Shown here in pieces: positions 1-11,955 of a stretch of DNA of 64,000 nucleotides. The notes beneath the pieces were generated by a model. That model ran no database searches and was not told the DNA's origin. It saw nothing but the letters and a program-made list of their open reading frames with translations. Both the position numbers and the translations under genes were made by a program. This DNA is from Cenococcum geophilum 1.58. Taxonomy: Eukaryota; Ascomycota; Dothideomycetes; Gloniales; Gloniaceae. The stretch spans positions 496,001-560,000 of the forward strand of contig KV748201.1 in the NCBI GenBank assembly GCA_001692895.1. Reading direction: 5' to 3'. Numbering within the stretch: position 1 is the first letter of the stretch; each line of letters opens with the position of its first letter.

Positions 1-985
1 CTTATTATCTTTAAGGCCGTAATATACTAAGCAGCTTAGTATAAGGACAATATTATACCCCACGACTGGTTAATTGGCGTAAGCGAGAATGGCTAGATAA
101 TAAATAAGATTGGCCTTATCTGGCTTAAGGAGGTGTTCTATAAGTATATAAAGGATCGCATAATTAGCACGCATTGGCTATTTATACTAGATGGCTACGG
201 CAGCCACGTATTACCAGAATTTGATTAATTCTACCTAGACTATTAGATTGTCGTCCTTTATATACCCGCGCATTCATTGTATTTACTACAGCCGCTAAAT
301 GTAGGCTGTTTTTTGGTACTTAAGCAATTGTATAGACGCCTTATAGAACAGCTTATAGGTAGTAGTATTAACTATATTAATAAGCGCGATTTCCTACCGC
401 TATATAGGCAGGCCAGGCAGGCAGCGCTGCATCGCGATAATATATAGGTAGGATTTACAGCTACTAGCCTTATACTATACAGCCCTAATTGCGTGCTAGC
501 ACAGCTACACGCCAAATATCAGACACTATTACCCCAACGTTATCCGCTATTAAATGCGTCCTAGGTAGCTAAAACGCTATATAACGTTACTAAGCTATAG
601 AAGCAGACAGCCCTAATAAAACGCTATCTTAAATAGCGCATAAATAGCCCACCAAGCCCTACAGAATAGGCCCTCAGCCAGCTTGTTAAGGGCTGCGAAA
701 TGGCAATGTTAAGCGCTATACTGCTTGCTAGCGAAAATGAGAAGCTACGGATAGAAAACCAGCGTTAAAAAAGGAAGAAGGCACAGCGGCGCACGTATAT
801 AGCTAAGGGAGGAGTGCTATCAGGCGCTGAGGGGGCCTCTCGGGCATCTGCTGCTGAGGAAGGGACAGCTGCAGCGGCTGCAGCAGCTGCAGCAGCTGAG
901 CGACCGCAGCGCGCACCACGCAAATGCAGCATGNGCACTTCAACAGAGCACACGGCACGTACGTGCCCTAGGCGGCAGCCAACTA
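1..985 (+). pseudogene. Fot1/pogo-type transposase, 3' part, RIP-degraded
   Basis: The plus-strand translation shows the end of a DDE_1 (Tc1/mariner superfamily, pogo/Fot1 branch) transposase. At about 180-215 it reads LLILDGYGSH, holding the second catalytic Asp. At about 270-320 it reads HSLYLLQPLNVGCF, the usual PHSSH-LQPLDVG block. At about 765-820 a basic RTYIAKGG segment matches the tail of these proteins. Many TAG/TAA stops interrupt the frame, so it is dead. The start lies outside the window. A GCAGCAGCTG-rich low-complexity patch (about 860-905) lies near the C-terminal end, and one N sits near 934. Confidence 0.75.
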
Positions 986-1061
986 GCTAGAAATTGTAAC
1001 TATTTGTTGTTGTGGCGTAGGCATTGAGGTTGTAGTTCAAAAGCGCGTCGCGCGTATGATG

Positions 1062-1240
1062 AGGTAGCCAGCTCGCTAGGGTAGTCAGCTCACTAGGGAA
1101 CTTTACCTCAGCGAGCTTAGACCAAGAAATTGATTGTGCGGATATAGGAATATCCGCACTATCCGCTAAGCTAATTTAGGACGGCAATCGTTTTCTTAGT
1201 CTAAGAGACTTTAGCGAGATTTATTACAAAACCTAAACAT
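1062..1240. repeat. Possible transposon end, related to 10490-10640 in inverted orientation
   Basis: The stretch contains ACTAGGGAACTTTACCTCAG, then CGAGCTTAGACC, and further on TTTAGCGAGATTTATTAC. Reverse-complemented versions of these words occur at about 10490-10640 beyond the Gypsy element. This suggests two ends or two copies of one DNA transposon family, possibly the Fot1-like element just upstream. No target duplication was located. Confidence 0.4.
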
Positions 1241-1603
1241 AGTTTATATAAGAAGACCTTATTAACTTTAACAAAATTAATCTACCCTCCTATAATACCT
1301 ATCGATATAAAAATTACACCAAATTATAGAGAAAAGCCTACTCTATAAGTTATAAGATCTTTAGTTCCTTATATATACGCGATATTAAGAGGAGTTTGTT
1401 ACTATAGAGGCTCTAATTCTACTACCCTATTAAGGGGCATAGTAAACACGCTTACGCCTACGCCACTAGCCCTCTTTATAACCAATAGGTATTCCATTTA
1501 CTATATACCTATTTAATTTATTTACTTTATAGCCCTTTATAGGTTATAGTATAGGCCCTAATAAAGTTATAAGCTTCGCGTCTGTATAGAGCTATAGAGC
1601 TTT

Positions 1604-1862
1604 GCAAGAGCTCTATAAAATGAAGCTTATAGGGAGACCTGCACGAAGCTCTGTATAGAGCTCTACTAAGGCTCTACGGAGGCTCTACACGAAGCTCCGT
1701 ACAAAGCCCTATAAAAGCTCTACTTAAAGCTCTGCTTAAAGCTCTACTTAAAGCTCTGCTTAAGGCTCTGCTCAAGGCTCTACTTAAAGCTCTACTTAAA
1801 GCTCTACTTAAAGCTCTACTTAAGGCTCTGCTTAAAGCCCTATATAGAGCTCCAAAGCTCTA
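1604..1862. repeat. Degenerate 12-bp minisatellite (AAAGCTCTACTT unit)
   Basis: About twenty head-to-tail copies of a 12-bp unit, AAAGCTCTACTT or AAAGCTCTGCTT, with transition-type variants. Degenerate versions continue to about 2090. A related GAGCTTTATATA-type array lies at 57826-58015 inside another repeat block. No coding role is apparent, although the period is a multiple of three and gives open, repetitive frames. Confidence 0.8.
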
Positions 1863-2324
1863 CTAACACGCAGCACTAATATACTAGGAAGGTTCTACAA
1901 ACGCCCATATAAACGCCTATATAATCGTCTCTACAAACATCTCTATAATTAATCGCCTGTACAACCGTCTGCATATCTATATATCTACACGTCTGTATGC
2001 CTGCACGAAGGTCTACATAAAGGTCTGTATAAAGGTCTACTAAGGCTTTACACGAGGCTCTGCGCGAGGCTCTACGCGAGACTCTGCCCAAATCTTACCC
2101 CCTAGTAATAGCAGAGGCTCTCTAGGCTAAGGGAGGATATTTTTAAGGAAGGACCCAACTATAGCACCTACTAGGTGTTATAATAGCTTTATATAGTAGA
2201 TGTCTATATATCTATATAGTTTTATTAATATTAGTAGACTATTTAATAAGATATAATACGTGCTTAGGCTTTTAATAACGCATTTTTTAACTTTAACGAA
2301 ATTAATATTAGGACTAAGCAATAG

Positions 2325-2744
2325 TGTTACGAACGCCTTAAGTACGATGTTACGACTACTTAGAGAGGAGTTGGAAGAAGCTAGTTGGTTGATATAAGCA
2401 CGGTCTAGGATGGAACCCGTGGAACTATATAACGAGGAATGGTAAGCAGAGTTACGTGATATAATCTATATAATCTGTATAATCTGCGAGATCTATAACA
2501 GAGCGAATAGAGTAGATAGAGTAATAGAGCAACGACTTTCGTAGGAGTACGGTTGTGTATTTAAGGACCCTCGGTCCCTACCTAGATAGTTCCTTCCTTA
2601 TAGTAATTCTTAGAATATAATTAGAGTTAATCTATTAGGCAACCACTCTACTAGTTGTTATTACGTTGTTAACTTACTTACAATACCTATATACCTAGCC
2701 TATTAACGAGTTTACCATAGTTCCCGCTATAAGGCTCTGTTATA
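2325..2744 (+). repeat. 5' LTR of the Gypsy chromovirus
   Basis: Begins TGTTACGAACGCC and ends GTTATA, where the 3' copy has GTTACA. Inside is a stretch of ATAATCTATATAATCTG-type near repeats and the block GGACCCTCGGTCCCTACC, which is palindromic at GGACC..GGTCC. Differences from the 3' LTR are nearly all C/T or G/A. Confidence 0.93.
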
Positions 2745-2784
2745 CAATTACTACCACGGTTATAGTTTCAATAAGTTGAATAAT

Positions 2785-5700
2785 ATGCTACTAAAAGCAG
2801 CCACTATAACGCTATTAACGGCGGCAACTACTTCGAGATTAGGTAACGACACTAGTATAGTAGACACTAACTTACAATAACCTATAACAGTAGGGCAGTT
2901 ATAAGAGATAGTTGACCAACTAACGGAAAATAATGCGATACTTAAAAATAAGATTAACGGGATAGGAGTAGTAAAGATTAAGCTACTATTAATTAAAAGA
3001 TTTTTAGGAGAGAGATTAAAGTTTAAAGGATTCCTTACATAGATATACTTTAAGGTTTCACAAAAGGGAGCTAAGCTACTAATACCTATGGATCAAGTAG
3101 CGTATACAGGATTATTCTTATTAGGAAGGGCACTTAAATAGTTTAAGCCTTACCTTATAGAGATATAAGTAAATGGAATAACAACTACAAACTAAGAGGT
3201 ACGGTTTATATTCTTAAGCTAGGGCGGATTCGCGAAGCGACTTACGTAAATATTTAGAGACCTAGAGGCAATAACTATAGCGGAAAGAAAACTCTAAGAT
3301 ATTACGCAACGAACATTAGCAATTAAGTATACAACGTAGTTCTAAACGCTAGTAATATAAGTTAAGTAGAATAATAAGGCGCTTATAGCATAGTATAAAC
3401 AGGGACTTAAAGCTAAAGTCTAGAACGTAATTATCCTAATAGAAGATGCGGATACCCTAAGGGAACTAATAGATTAAGCAATAAAGATCGATAATAGGAT
3501 TTACTAAAGGGAATAGGCTAAAAAGGGCTAGGATAGAGTTCTATAGTCATATAAGACGTAAAGTACGTAACGACCTAAGCCGAATTAGAAACTATAGTAT
3601 GGCGTAAAGCTAATAGACCTAAGTAGTACTAAAGAAACCCATAAGAGATAGAGTAAAAAACTATAAAAATCTAGAGGTTAAGGATCAAGTAATTATAAGG
3701 CTAGGGAGTATAGGCTAAACTAAGGATCTTAGCAGTAGAAGACGTTTAAGCGGACTCTATAATAAAAGCAATGGTTTAAAAACGGAGCTTACATAAATTG
3801 CGGAAAATAGGGTTATTTTACTAGAGACTATAGAAGTGGTTAGAGTTACTACGCAGTAAAGGGAACTAGACTAGTAGTATATAACATATACGTATAGAGG
3901 GACAATAGTATGCTATAAGGAATAAAAGAGTATTTAATTAGAAGTTTTGCGTTTTGTTATAACAACGCATGCCGAATTTATAAAGACGCTAAGTACGGTG
4001 TAAGCTATTAGCTACAAGAGCTAAAGTTAAGAGGACTTAAAGGAACTAAAGAGTTAGATAAAGAATAAGATCGACTTTATAAGCTAGATTAAGATATTAC
4101 AGTAATATACGGATAAAGATTAGCAATAATAATAATAGAGTTAAAGTACTTATTAATTAACAGCAACGAGGACAGTAAAGAAACTAACTAGGGGTATCTA
4201 AACCTTAATAACGTAATAAAAGCAGAGACTGAAACCGCTATAGAGCAAGGTTTAGTAACAGGCGTTATAACACCGTTAGATACGGTATCTATTGCTTTAT
4301 AAGACGGAAAAAGTAATATCTAGAGACAATTAAGCAAGCAGACAACTGCTAGTGCTAGCTTACCACTTAATAAAGGTAAAAGGCCAGAGGCTTAAGATTC
4401 TTAAGACGAGATAAAAGATAACTAAGATTCTTAAGATAAGATGAGGCATGCTTAAGAACCTATAATGGATGAGAACCAATAGGATAGAGTAATAGCTTAG
4501 TTCAGCAATATACGAATAAGCTTAGGACGAAGTTTCCTAAAGGCACAAGACTCTTAAGACGAGATAAGTAAGATTTAGGACTCTTAAGACGAGATAAGTA
4601 AGATTTAGGACTCTTAAGACGAGATAAGGACACTAGTAAAGCCTAGTTGGACTAAGGCTAGAGCGTAGCTTAAGAAAGAAGTAAGCTTAGGATTAAAGAA
4701 TCTAAAGGGTTAAGAATTTGGAGTACGAATAAAGACACCCGTAAGAAAGAAGTAAGGGACTTTACTATAGATTAGGTAAATCTACAATACAAACAGTAGT
4801 TAGATTGGGAGATAGATATATAGACCTAGAAGACTTACTAGGGGAATAAAGTGTTCAGCCTAAAGATCGAAAAGTCAATATAGTAATTAAGAAGCGAGAA
4901 GACTTTAAGGATTCAATTACAAGACGTAAATAACAAGAAACTATAGATAAGTTTAGAGCAAGAATCCTCATATAGTAAGAAAGGAAACTAGACATAAGAT
5001 CTAGCATACTAGGTCATATAAGGGACAGAGCACCCGTATAAAGAATTACTAATAGGCTAAGAGCAGGTATACTAAGAGCTAAGTGGCTTACTAAACTAGA
5101 AAACGAAGAGGATCTAGGGATTCTAACTAGGTTTAAAGAATAACATATAAAGGGCTGTTATAACGTAGCAATAAGAAGATACTTCCTTACGGATAAGCTA
5201 TATACACTCCAGTAGCTATACCAAAGGTGGTATAGATAAAGGCATAATAATAAGTGAGAAGATTTCTATATATAGTTAGACGAGAAAGTTATTTAAGACT
5301 ACCTAATTATAAAAAAGGCAATAAATCATATCAAGGGAGCCTTAATTATAATATTAAAGGATCTAAAAAAACGATTAAAGGACTAGAGAAGCAAAAGGCA
5401 TATCTTAGTACCTACAAATAAAGTTATAACGTTTAGATTAACACAATAGAGGTTCGAACTCAAAGATAAAAATAAGCTAAGAGTTAACCCAAAGTACTTA
5501 GCACACCACACGCTATTATAGATTGTATGCGTAGACAATATATATAAGATATACAAAAATCCAAAAGAAAAGAACCGGAAATACCTTATAAGGATATATT
5601 AGGCGCCAAATAAGCGATAATATAGGAATGCTAAGTATATGCATAGCTAGCATCTAGTAGAAGTTTAGAAGTTAGGGGACTTAATACTTTAGCTAGGAAG

Positions 5701-8700
5701 ATTCCTTACGGAAGAATGCCTAGATAGATAACAATAGTGGGAATATCTAGAGAATACGTGTCTATAGTATATCGAGGATAAAAAGCGGACTAAGTATTAG
5801 CTAAAGAATAAGTTAAATGCATAAGGATTAAACGGCTAATAGTTAGGAAAAGTAGAGGCCTACGGGACCAGAGGGAGCTAATAGTAGAGCCTTAGACCCT
5901 TAAAGGAATTTAAGGGCGACACCTAAATTTAAGAGTTAATTAGTAAGATTAATAGTTTAAAGCATTAGTAGATAGTAAAGCAATACAAAACCACATCTTA
6001 TTAGCAGTAGTTAAAAGGATAGGGCTACCACACAGGCAGAAGAAGCACCCTTATCTATTAGTTACAATTTTAGGAGATCTAATAGCCTATAGAGGAGGCA
6101 TTATTAATCTTAAAATAGGACCTATTTAAATAACCATTAAAGGAAGACAAATTAAGATGTCTTTTAATATATTACTATTAGGGAATAATAAGGCAGTATT
6201 AGGAATACCTTAGTTATAGGAATATAATCTAAAGATCAATTAGGTTATAGGTTAGGTCGATATTAAAGATACTTAACGCCGTAAGATGCGATAATAAGCT
6301 AAAATAGTATAGTACTAAGTCGGAGCGACATATAAGGAGACTAGTTAAGGATTAAGTTATATATTAAAGAGATACTATAAGTATAGTAAGAAATTATGGT
6401 TACTAGAAAGTGAAAAGCTGTTAGAATATATAGTATAGGACTATAAGATAGAATTAGAACCAGGAATAAGTTTAAGGTTCTTTCTAATCTATAAGCTTAC
6501 TAAAAAGAAAGGAAGAGCACTAAAGGAGTTTATCTAGGAGAACTTATAAAAGGGATATATTAGACTATCGCAGTCATCGGTAGGTTATCTAGTATTATTT
6601 ATACTAAAGAAGAACAGGAAATTTAGGCTATGTATTAACTATAGACAGTTAAATAGCATCACTAGAAAGGATAGGTATCCTTTACCCTTAATTAGCGAAA
6701 TCTAAGACAGGATCGGTAACGCGTAAATCTTTACAAAGATAGATCTAAGATAGGCGTACCACCAGATTAGAATTAAGGAAGGTAACAAATAGAAAGCAGC
6801 CTTTAGGTTAAAGGAAGAACTATATAAACCACTAGTAATGCAATTCGGGCTTATAAACGTACTAGCAACGTTTTAGAAGCATATTAATAATATATTAAGA
6901 GAGCACTTAGATAAATTTGTTATAGTATACCTTAACAACATTATTATCTACTTAAAGAGTAAGGAAGAGTACGGAGAATACGTTAAATAGGTCTTAAAGA
7001 GACTACAAGAGGAACAGATACTAATAGCAATTAAGAAATGCGAGTTCTTTACTAGGAAGATAGATTTTGTTGGATTTATTATTAAACTAGGCTAACTTAG
7101 TATAGATCTAAAGAAGATTAAGGCTATAGTAAATTAGCAAGAACTAGAAAACGTAACGCAGTTAAGGTTATTTTTAGGGTTTTACAATTACTGCAGAAGG
7201 TTTATAGCTTAATAGTTAAAGGATATCGAGCTATTTATAAGATTAATAAAAAAGGAAGAACTATAGGCATAGGGAAAGGAATAAAAGAAACTATTTAAGA
7301 AAATTAAACAGTTATTCACCTAGGAGCCAGTTCTTAAAATCTATTAGCTATAGTTAGAGATAGTAGTTAAAACGGATGTATTAGACTATGCACTAGGAGC
7401 GTACTTTCTATAGAAATATAAAGATGGATAGCACCTAGTAGCATATTATAGTTAAAAGATAACACTATTAGAACTAAACTATGACATCTATAACAAGGAG
7501 TTATTAGGTATAGTTATAGCACTAAGGGAATAGAGATCATTTTTACAAGGCATAGAGAAACTATTTATAATTAAAACGGATTATAAGAACCTAACGGGGT
7601 TCCTAACAATAAAAGAACTCAATTATAGATAGGTCAGATGGGCGGAAATGCTTACGGAATACTATTTTAAGATCTAGTATACTAAGGGTACAGAGAATAC
7701 ACGAGCAGATGCTCTAAGTAAAAAAGCTAAACTATAGAACAATAAAAGACCATTAGGGGCTTTATTGCGGAGGGATATAGATAGATTAATTAGGTACAAT
7801 TATCTGAAGATCGCAGCAATATATAAAAAAAAGACCTACAAATTACTAGAGAGTAATTAGATATAAAAGATCCAAGAAGTATAAATAGAGGATCCAGACT
7901 TAGAGCAGTACAAAAACTAAGAAGTAATATACGTACCAAGATCTATTGCAAAAGAGTTTATTAAGTCATTTTATAGAGGACCAACTTAAGGATATAATGG
8001 AGCTATAGGCTTAGTGTTAAGACTTTAGGAAGAGTATATTATTAATAGAATCTAGGGACTAGCTAGGTAAGTTATAAAAGAATATTTAGATTGCTAAAGG
8101 AATAAACTAACGAGGTATAAGCTATATAGAGAGCTACAACCTATTAAAATACTAGAGAGACTATAGGAGGTCATATTATAGAACTTTATTATTAAGTTAC
8201 TAAGGTTAAGAGACCCTATTACCAAACGAGATTACAACGCGATTTTAGTAATAGTAGACAAGCTTACAAAGTAGGGATACTTTATAGCATATTCAAAAGA
8301 AATATTAGCGGAAGATATTACTAAAATCTATATTAAAGAAGTGTTTATAAGATATAGAGTACTAAGTAAGATTATATTAGATAAAGATTTAAGATTTATA
8401 GCAGCATTCTAGGAAGTATTCTTGGCAAAGCAAGAAGTTTAAGCAGCAACTTTTACCGCATATTATCTATAGACAGACGGTTAAACGGAAAGATTAAATT
8501 AGATACTAGAGCAGTATCTAAAACACTATTTAATTATATACAAAACAATTAGGTATTATTGTTACTAGTTATATAGTTTACATACAATGCAATACCTTAA
8601 GAAGAAATGGGAACATTACTATTTAAGGCGAATTATGGATATAAGCCAAGGACCTTATTATCGCCACATTAAGTAAAAAAGACGAGTAGCACAGCTAAGT

Positions 8701-9270
8701 AAAGAATGGAGATATTAATAAATCTTTATATAGACCTTATAGAAACAGCTAAGGTAGTATAGTAAAGAATAAAAAAGTATTACAATGCTAAGAGATCTAA
8801 GGGACTAGATCTTAAGGAGGGAGACAAAGTGTAGCTACTACATAAAATTTTTAAGAATTAACGACTAAGCAAGAAGTTGGACCACGTTAGACTAGGACCT
8901 TTCAAAATTATATAAAGAATTTCATCGGTTACATTTAAGTTAAACCTACTAGCTAAAATGAAGATCTACCCTATATAGTATATCGCAATGCTAGAACTAG
9001 TATACGGAAATGTTAAGCTACTAGTCTATAAGGCAGACATATATAGAGGATAAGAGGAAGATAAATAGTAAGTTTTAAAGATTATTAGTTATAAGGATAT
9101 AGATAATAAAATATAGTATAAGGTAAAGTAGATAGGCTATAACGAGACTACCTAGGAGCTATTAGATAATTTAAAGAACGCTATAGGAAAGGTATAGGAG
9201 TATTAGAAGAGAAAAGGTTAGGCAATATTAATAAAGAAGAATCGCTAAAGAATAAGTTACCTAAGGGGGA
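2785..9270 (+). pseudogene. Gag-Pol of the Gypsy chromovirus, interrupted by stops
   Basis: Domains visible through stops are as follows. A Gag zinc knuckle lies at about 3788-3840 (INCGK then GYFTRDYRS, last Cys changed to Tyr). Protease is at about 5965-6230 (DSKAIQNHILL). Reverse transcriptase at about 6470-7150 includes [10 protein letters not shown] and YLNNIIIY, where the catalytic Asp pair of YLDDI has become Asn-Asn. RNase H is at about 7300-7730 (KTDVLDYALGAY, ADALS). Integrase is at about 7950-8700. Its C-terminal module is at about 8815-9010 (GPFKII). A chromodomain-like tail follows to about 9260. The stops fit CAA, CAG and TGG codons mutated to TAA and TAG. Confidence 0.85.
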
Positions 9271-9945
9271 CCTAGGAAGAGCAACTGCCGAACTACTTAG
9301 AGTTATTTCTTTCGCTATTAGAAGAGAATCTATTCTTTTATCGCTAAGTTCCTACAGACCTTATTCTATAAGTTTCTACTCCTTAGAGCAAACCTTCTTA
9401 TAAACTTTCTTAAGATAAATTAACTAAGCGGACGTAGTAAGGCAAGAGTTAAGAGCCCATTATTAAGTATTAGCGGCCTCCTTCTTAGCGTTACACAAAT
9501 AACGAAGTTCCGCTAAGGCAACAGATAGTTTATTATTAAGCTTTATAGCAGTAAATTAAACATAAAACCCTATAATAAATTACTTAGAGAACTTAAAGAC
9601 TATTAAGAGTTATAGAACGCGTATACTTAGCGTTAGAAATTAAGCGAACATCGCAAAACAATTAAATGTTTGCTTTAGTACACTCTAAATAAAAAAAGGG
9701 TTATTAAGATAAAGGATTCGCCAACGTAATATAAACTAACCCCTCTTTCGCGTAATAAGAACACGGAGATAATATTACTTTACTAAGTAATAGTATAGAA
9801 GAGACTATACGCGTACAATAAAGGGTTAAAGAAGAAAAAGAGACTTTAGGTATTATAAGTAACGATATTAACTAAATTAATTAGACGGATATTACGCCTC
9901 TAGTAAACAACTTAGAGATACTAGGTATCTTTAAGGACGAAAATA

Positions 9946-9961
9946 GAGAGGAGGGAGATAG
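9946..9961 (+). other. Polypurine tract before the 3' LTR
   Basis: GAGAGGAGGGAGATAG lies immediately before the TGTTA start of the 3' LTR, as expected for the plus-strand primer of an LTR retrotransposon. It confirms the plus orientation. Confidence 0.8.
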
Positions 9962-10382
9962 TGTTATAAACGCCTTAAGTACAATATTACGACTACTTGG
10001 AGAGGAGTTGGAAGAAGCTAGTTAGTTAATATAAGCATAGTCTAGGATGGAACCCGTAGAACTATATAACGAGGAATAGTAAGCAGAGTCACGTAATGTA
10101 ATCTATATAATCTATATAATCTACGAGATCTATAATAGAGTGAATAGAGCAGACAGAGCAAACAAAGCAACGACTTTCATAAGAGTACGGTTGTATATTT
10201 AAGGACCCTCGGTCCCTACCTAGATAGTTCCTTCCTCGTAATAATTCTTAGAATACAATTAGAGTTAATCTATTAGGCAACCACTCCACTAGTTGTTATT
10301 ACGTTGTTGACTTACTTGTAATACCTATATACCTAGCCTATTAATAAGTCCACCGTAGTTCCTGCTATAAGGCTCCGTTACA
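9962..10382 (+). repeat. 3' LTR of the Gypsy chromovirus
   Basis: 421 bp, starting TGTTATAAACGCC and ending CCGTTACA, followed by the target duplication AATAG. It pairs with 2325-2744. Confidence 0.93.
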
Positions 10383-11250
10383 AATAGCCATATTATAAAA
10401 TTTATACTATTTAGAAGCCCTAAGTCTTAAAAATAATATATAAACTTTTGGTAATAATAACGCGTTATATAAATAAATAAATTAGATATCCGCAATCTCC
10501 GTTTTATGGATTTTACTTAGGATTTTAACAAATCTCGCCAAACCCTCTCAGACGTAATTTTGCAATTCGGAAGACGGCGTAGGTTATTCCGACGCTAGCT
10601 AAAAAATCACGTCTGAGCTCGCTGAGGTAACTAGGGAACTACGTTACTTATTTGCTTTGTAATCAAACAACCAATCAAACCTAGAGGCCTAATTTTAGCA
10701 GTCGATTAAGCCCTACATCGTTCCGTTTGATATATAAGATATAGGTACTGCTTTTCGTAGTAAATATAGGGGTTCTTGGTGGTTGCGTTTTAGATAATAT
10801 ACCACGATTGTAATATAATATACGCGGCGAAAATAAATATTTGAACGCGTCTTTCTAACTTAACCCTCTAAAATCTCCTCCTTTACCCACTAATTCCTAT
10901 CGCTATCCTACCTATATTACGTCTTCCTATCTTACTAAAGCTGGCCCTATTAATTTAGCAGAAAATACGCCTGTAATTGCGCCTAGCGAAGCCTATAAAA
11001 GTTCTAATACCTTATTAGTGTAGAAGTGTAACGGCTTTATTAAACGTAGAAAATAACTTTGCCTAATAAGGAAATTATATATTATTTTGGACTTAACCGG
11101 AGGTCGCGCTATTTAATTTAGTTTACTACCTTTTAAAAGAGCGACGAGCCCTATCTAAAAAATTAATTTTAGCTTCCAATTTTAGTACTACTAAAAGGCG
11201 CAATCTCCTACTTTAGGAGCTATTATATATATATAATAATGTATAGGGGA
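10383..11250. other. AT-rich relic DNA without a supportable gene
   Basis: Composition and abundance of TA dinucleotides match the mutated transposon region. The part at 10490-10640 resembles 1062-1240 in inverted form. At about 10890-11150 a short plus-strand reading (SYLTKAGPINLAENTPVIAP) may be the N-terminus of a transposon protein, but no family could be recognised. Confidence 0.4.
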
Positions 11251-11365
11251 GCTCCACGAAACCGGCCTCTGTACCTCCACGTGGTGAAGCCCGGGAACCT
11301 AGCAGCTACTATTGGTGTTCCGTTGGGATCGTGCTAATAGACTGTTAGAGCAAACGCAGAGACGT
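11251..11365 (+). repeat. Island-border repeat, left copy
   Basis: About 115 bp shared in the same orientation with 23817-23932. Common words include CCTCCACG, GAAGCCCGGGAAC or GGAGCCCGGGAAC, GATCGTGC and AGAGCAAACGCAGAGACGT. It sits exactly where mutated transposon DNA gives way to gene-bearing DNA. It could be a solo LTR fragment or a small non-autonomous element. No terminal repeats were found. Confidence 0.75.
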
Positions 11366-11955
11366 TACATACGGCAGCGCATCGCGGGCGCTGCAACGTA
11401 GTGGCGACGGGAAAAATTTTCTTGCCGGGAGGGTGAGCCCCAGCGGAGACTTAGGAACACAACTACCACGTCTTGAAGTACGTATTCGAGCCATCGAACC
11501 ACGGCAATCTCTACCTCCGGCGACCCCTTCCTCCTATACGGTATAACTACGTTATACGCGCAATCGAGCCATATACACCTCGCAGGTGGGAGGCCTGCAA
11601 TGGGCCTCTCATTCCCCATCCTACCCGACGGTCTACACTTACCCGCATGGATTTCGTCCTTTATATCTTTGGCTGGGGATGTGCATAGGGGACCTAGGTT
11701 GGGGCCCTAGGATAAGACACCTAGCTCTATACTACATTCGTCCCGCTGTTCCTTTGGGGTGGAAATCACGCTACAAGCAGGAGGACCGCAGGCGACGGAA
11801 AAGTCCGCCAATAACCTAGATAGGCCTGAAATTTTTTAGCATGCCCGGTGTATAAGCGCGTCTAAAGTGTCTTGCATTACCGCCTTCCAAATTCATGAAA
11901 GCATGTTTCGAAAGAGATCTTCCAAAAATACGAACCTCATCCAAACAATCATTTC
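11366..11955. other. Gene-free margin of island 1
   Basis: Balanced composition with no RIP pattern and several short overlapping frames on both strands, none resembling a protein. It probably holds the 3' untranslated region and terminator of the minus-strand gene to the right, plus unannotated border sequence. Confidence 0.5.

Larger units (their letters stand above)
2325..10382 (+). mobile_element. Full-length Ty3/Gypsy chromovirus, RIP-inactivated
   Basis: The element is bounded by two ~420 bp LTRs and an exact 5-bp target duplication, AATAG, at 2320-2324 and 10383-10387. Each LTR starts TGTTA and ends GTTACA or its mutated form GTTATA. The interior reads gag, protease, reverse transcriptase, RNase H, integrase and chromodomain in plus orientation, the order of chromoviruses. 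The LTRs differ almost only by transitions plus one 1-bp indel, so insertion was a single event followed by mutation. A purine-rich tract abuts the 3' LTR. Confidence 0.93.
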
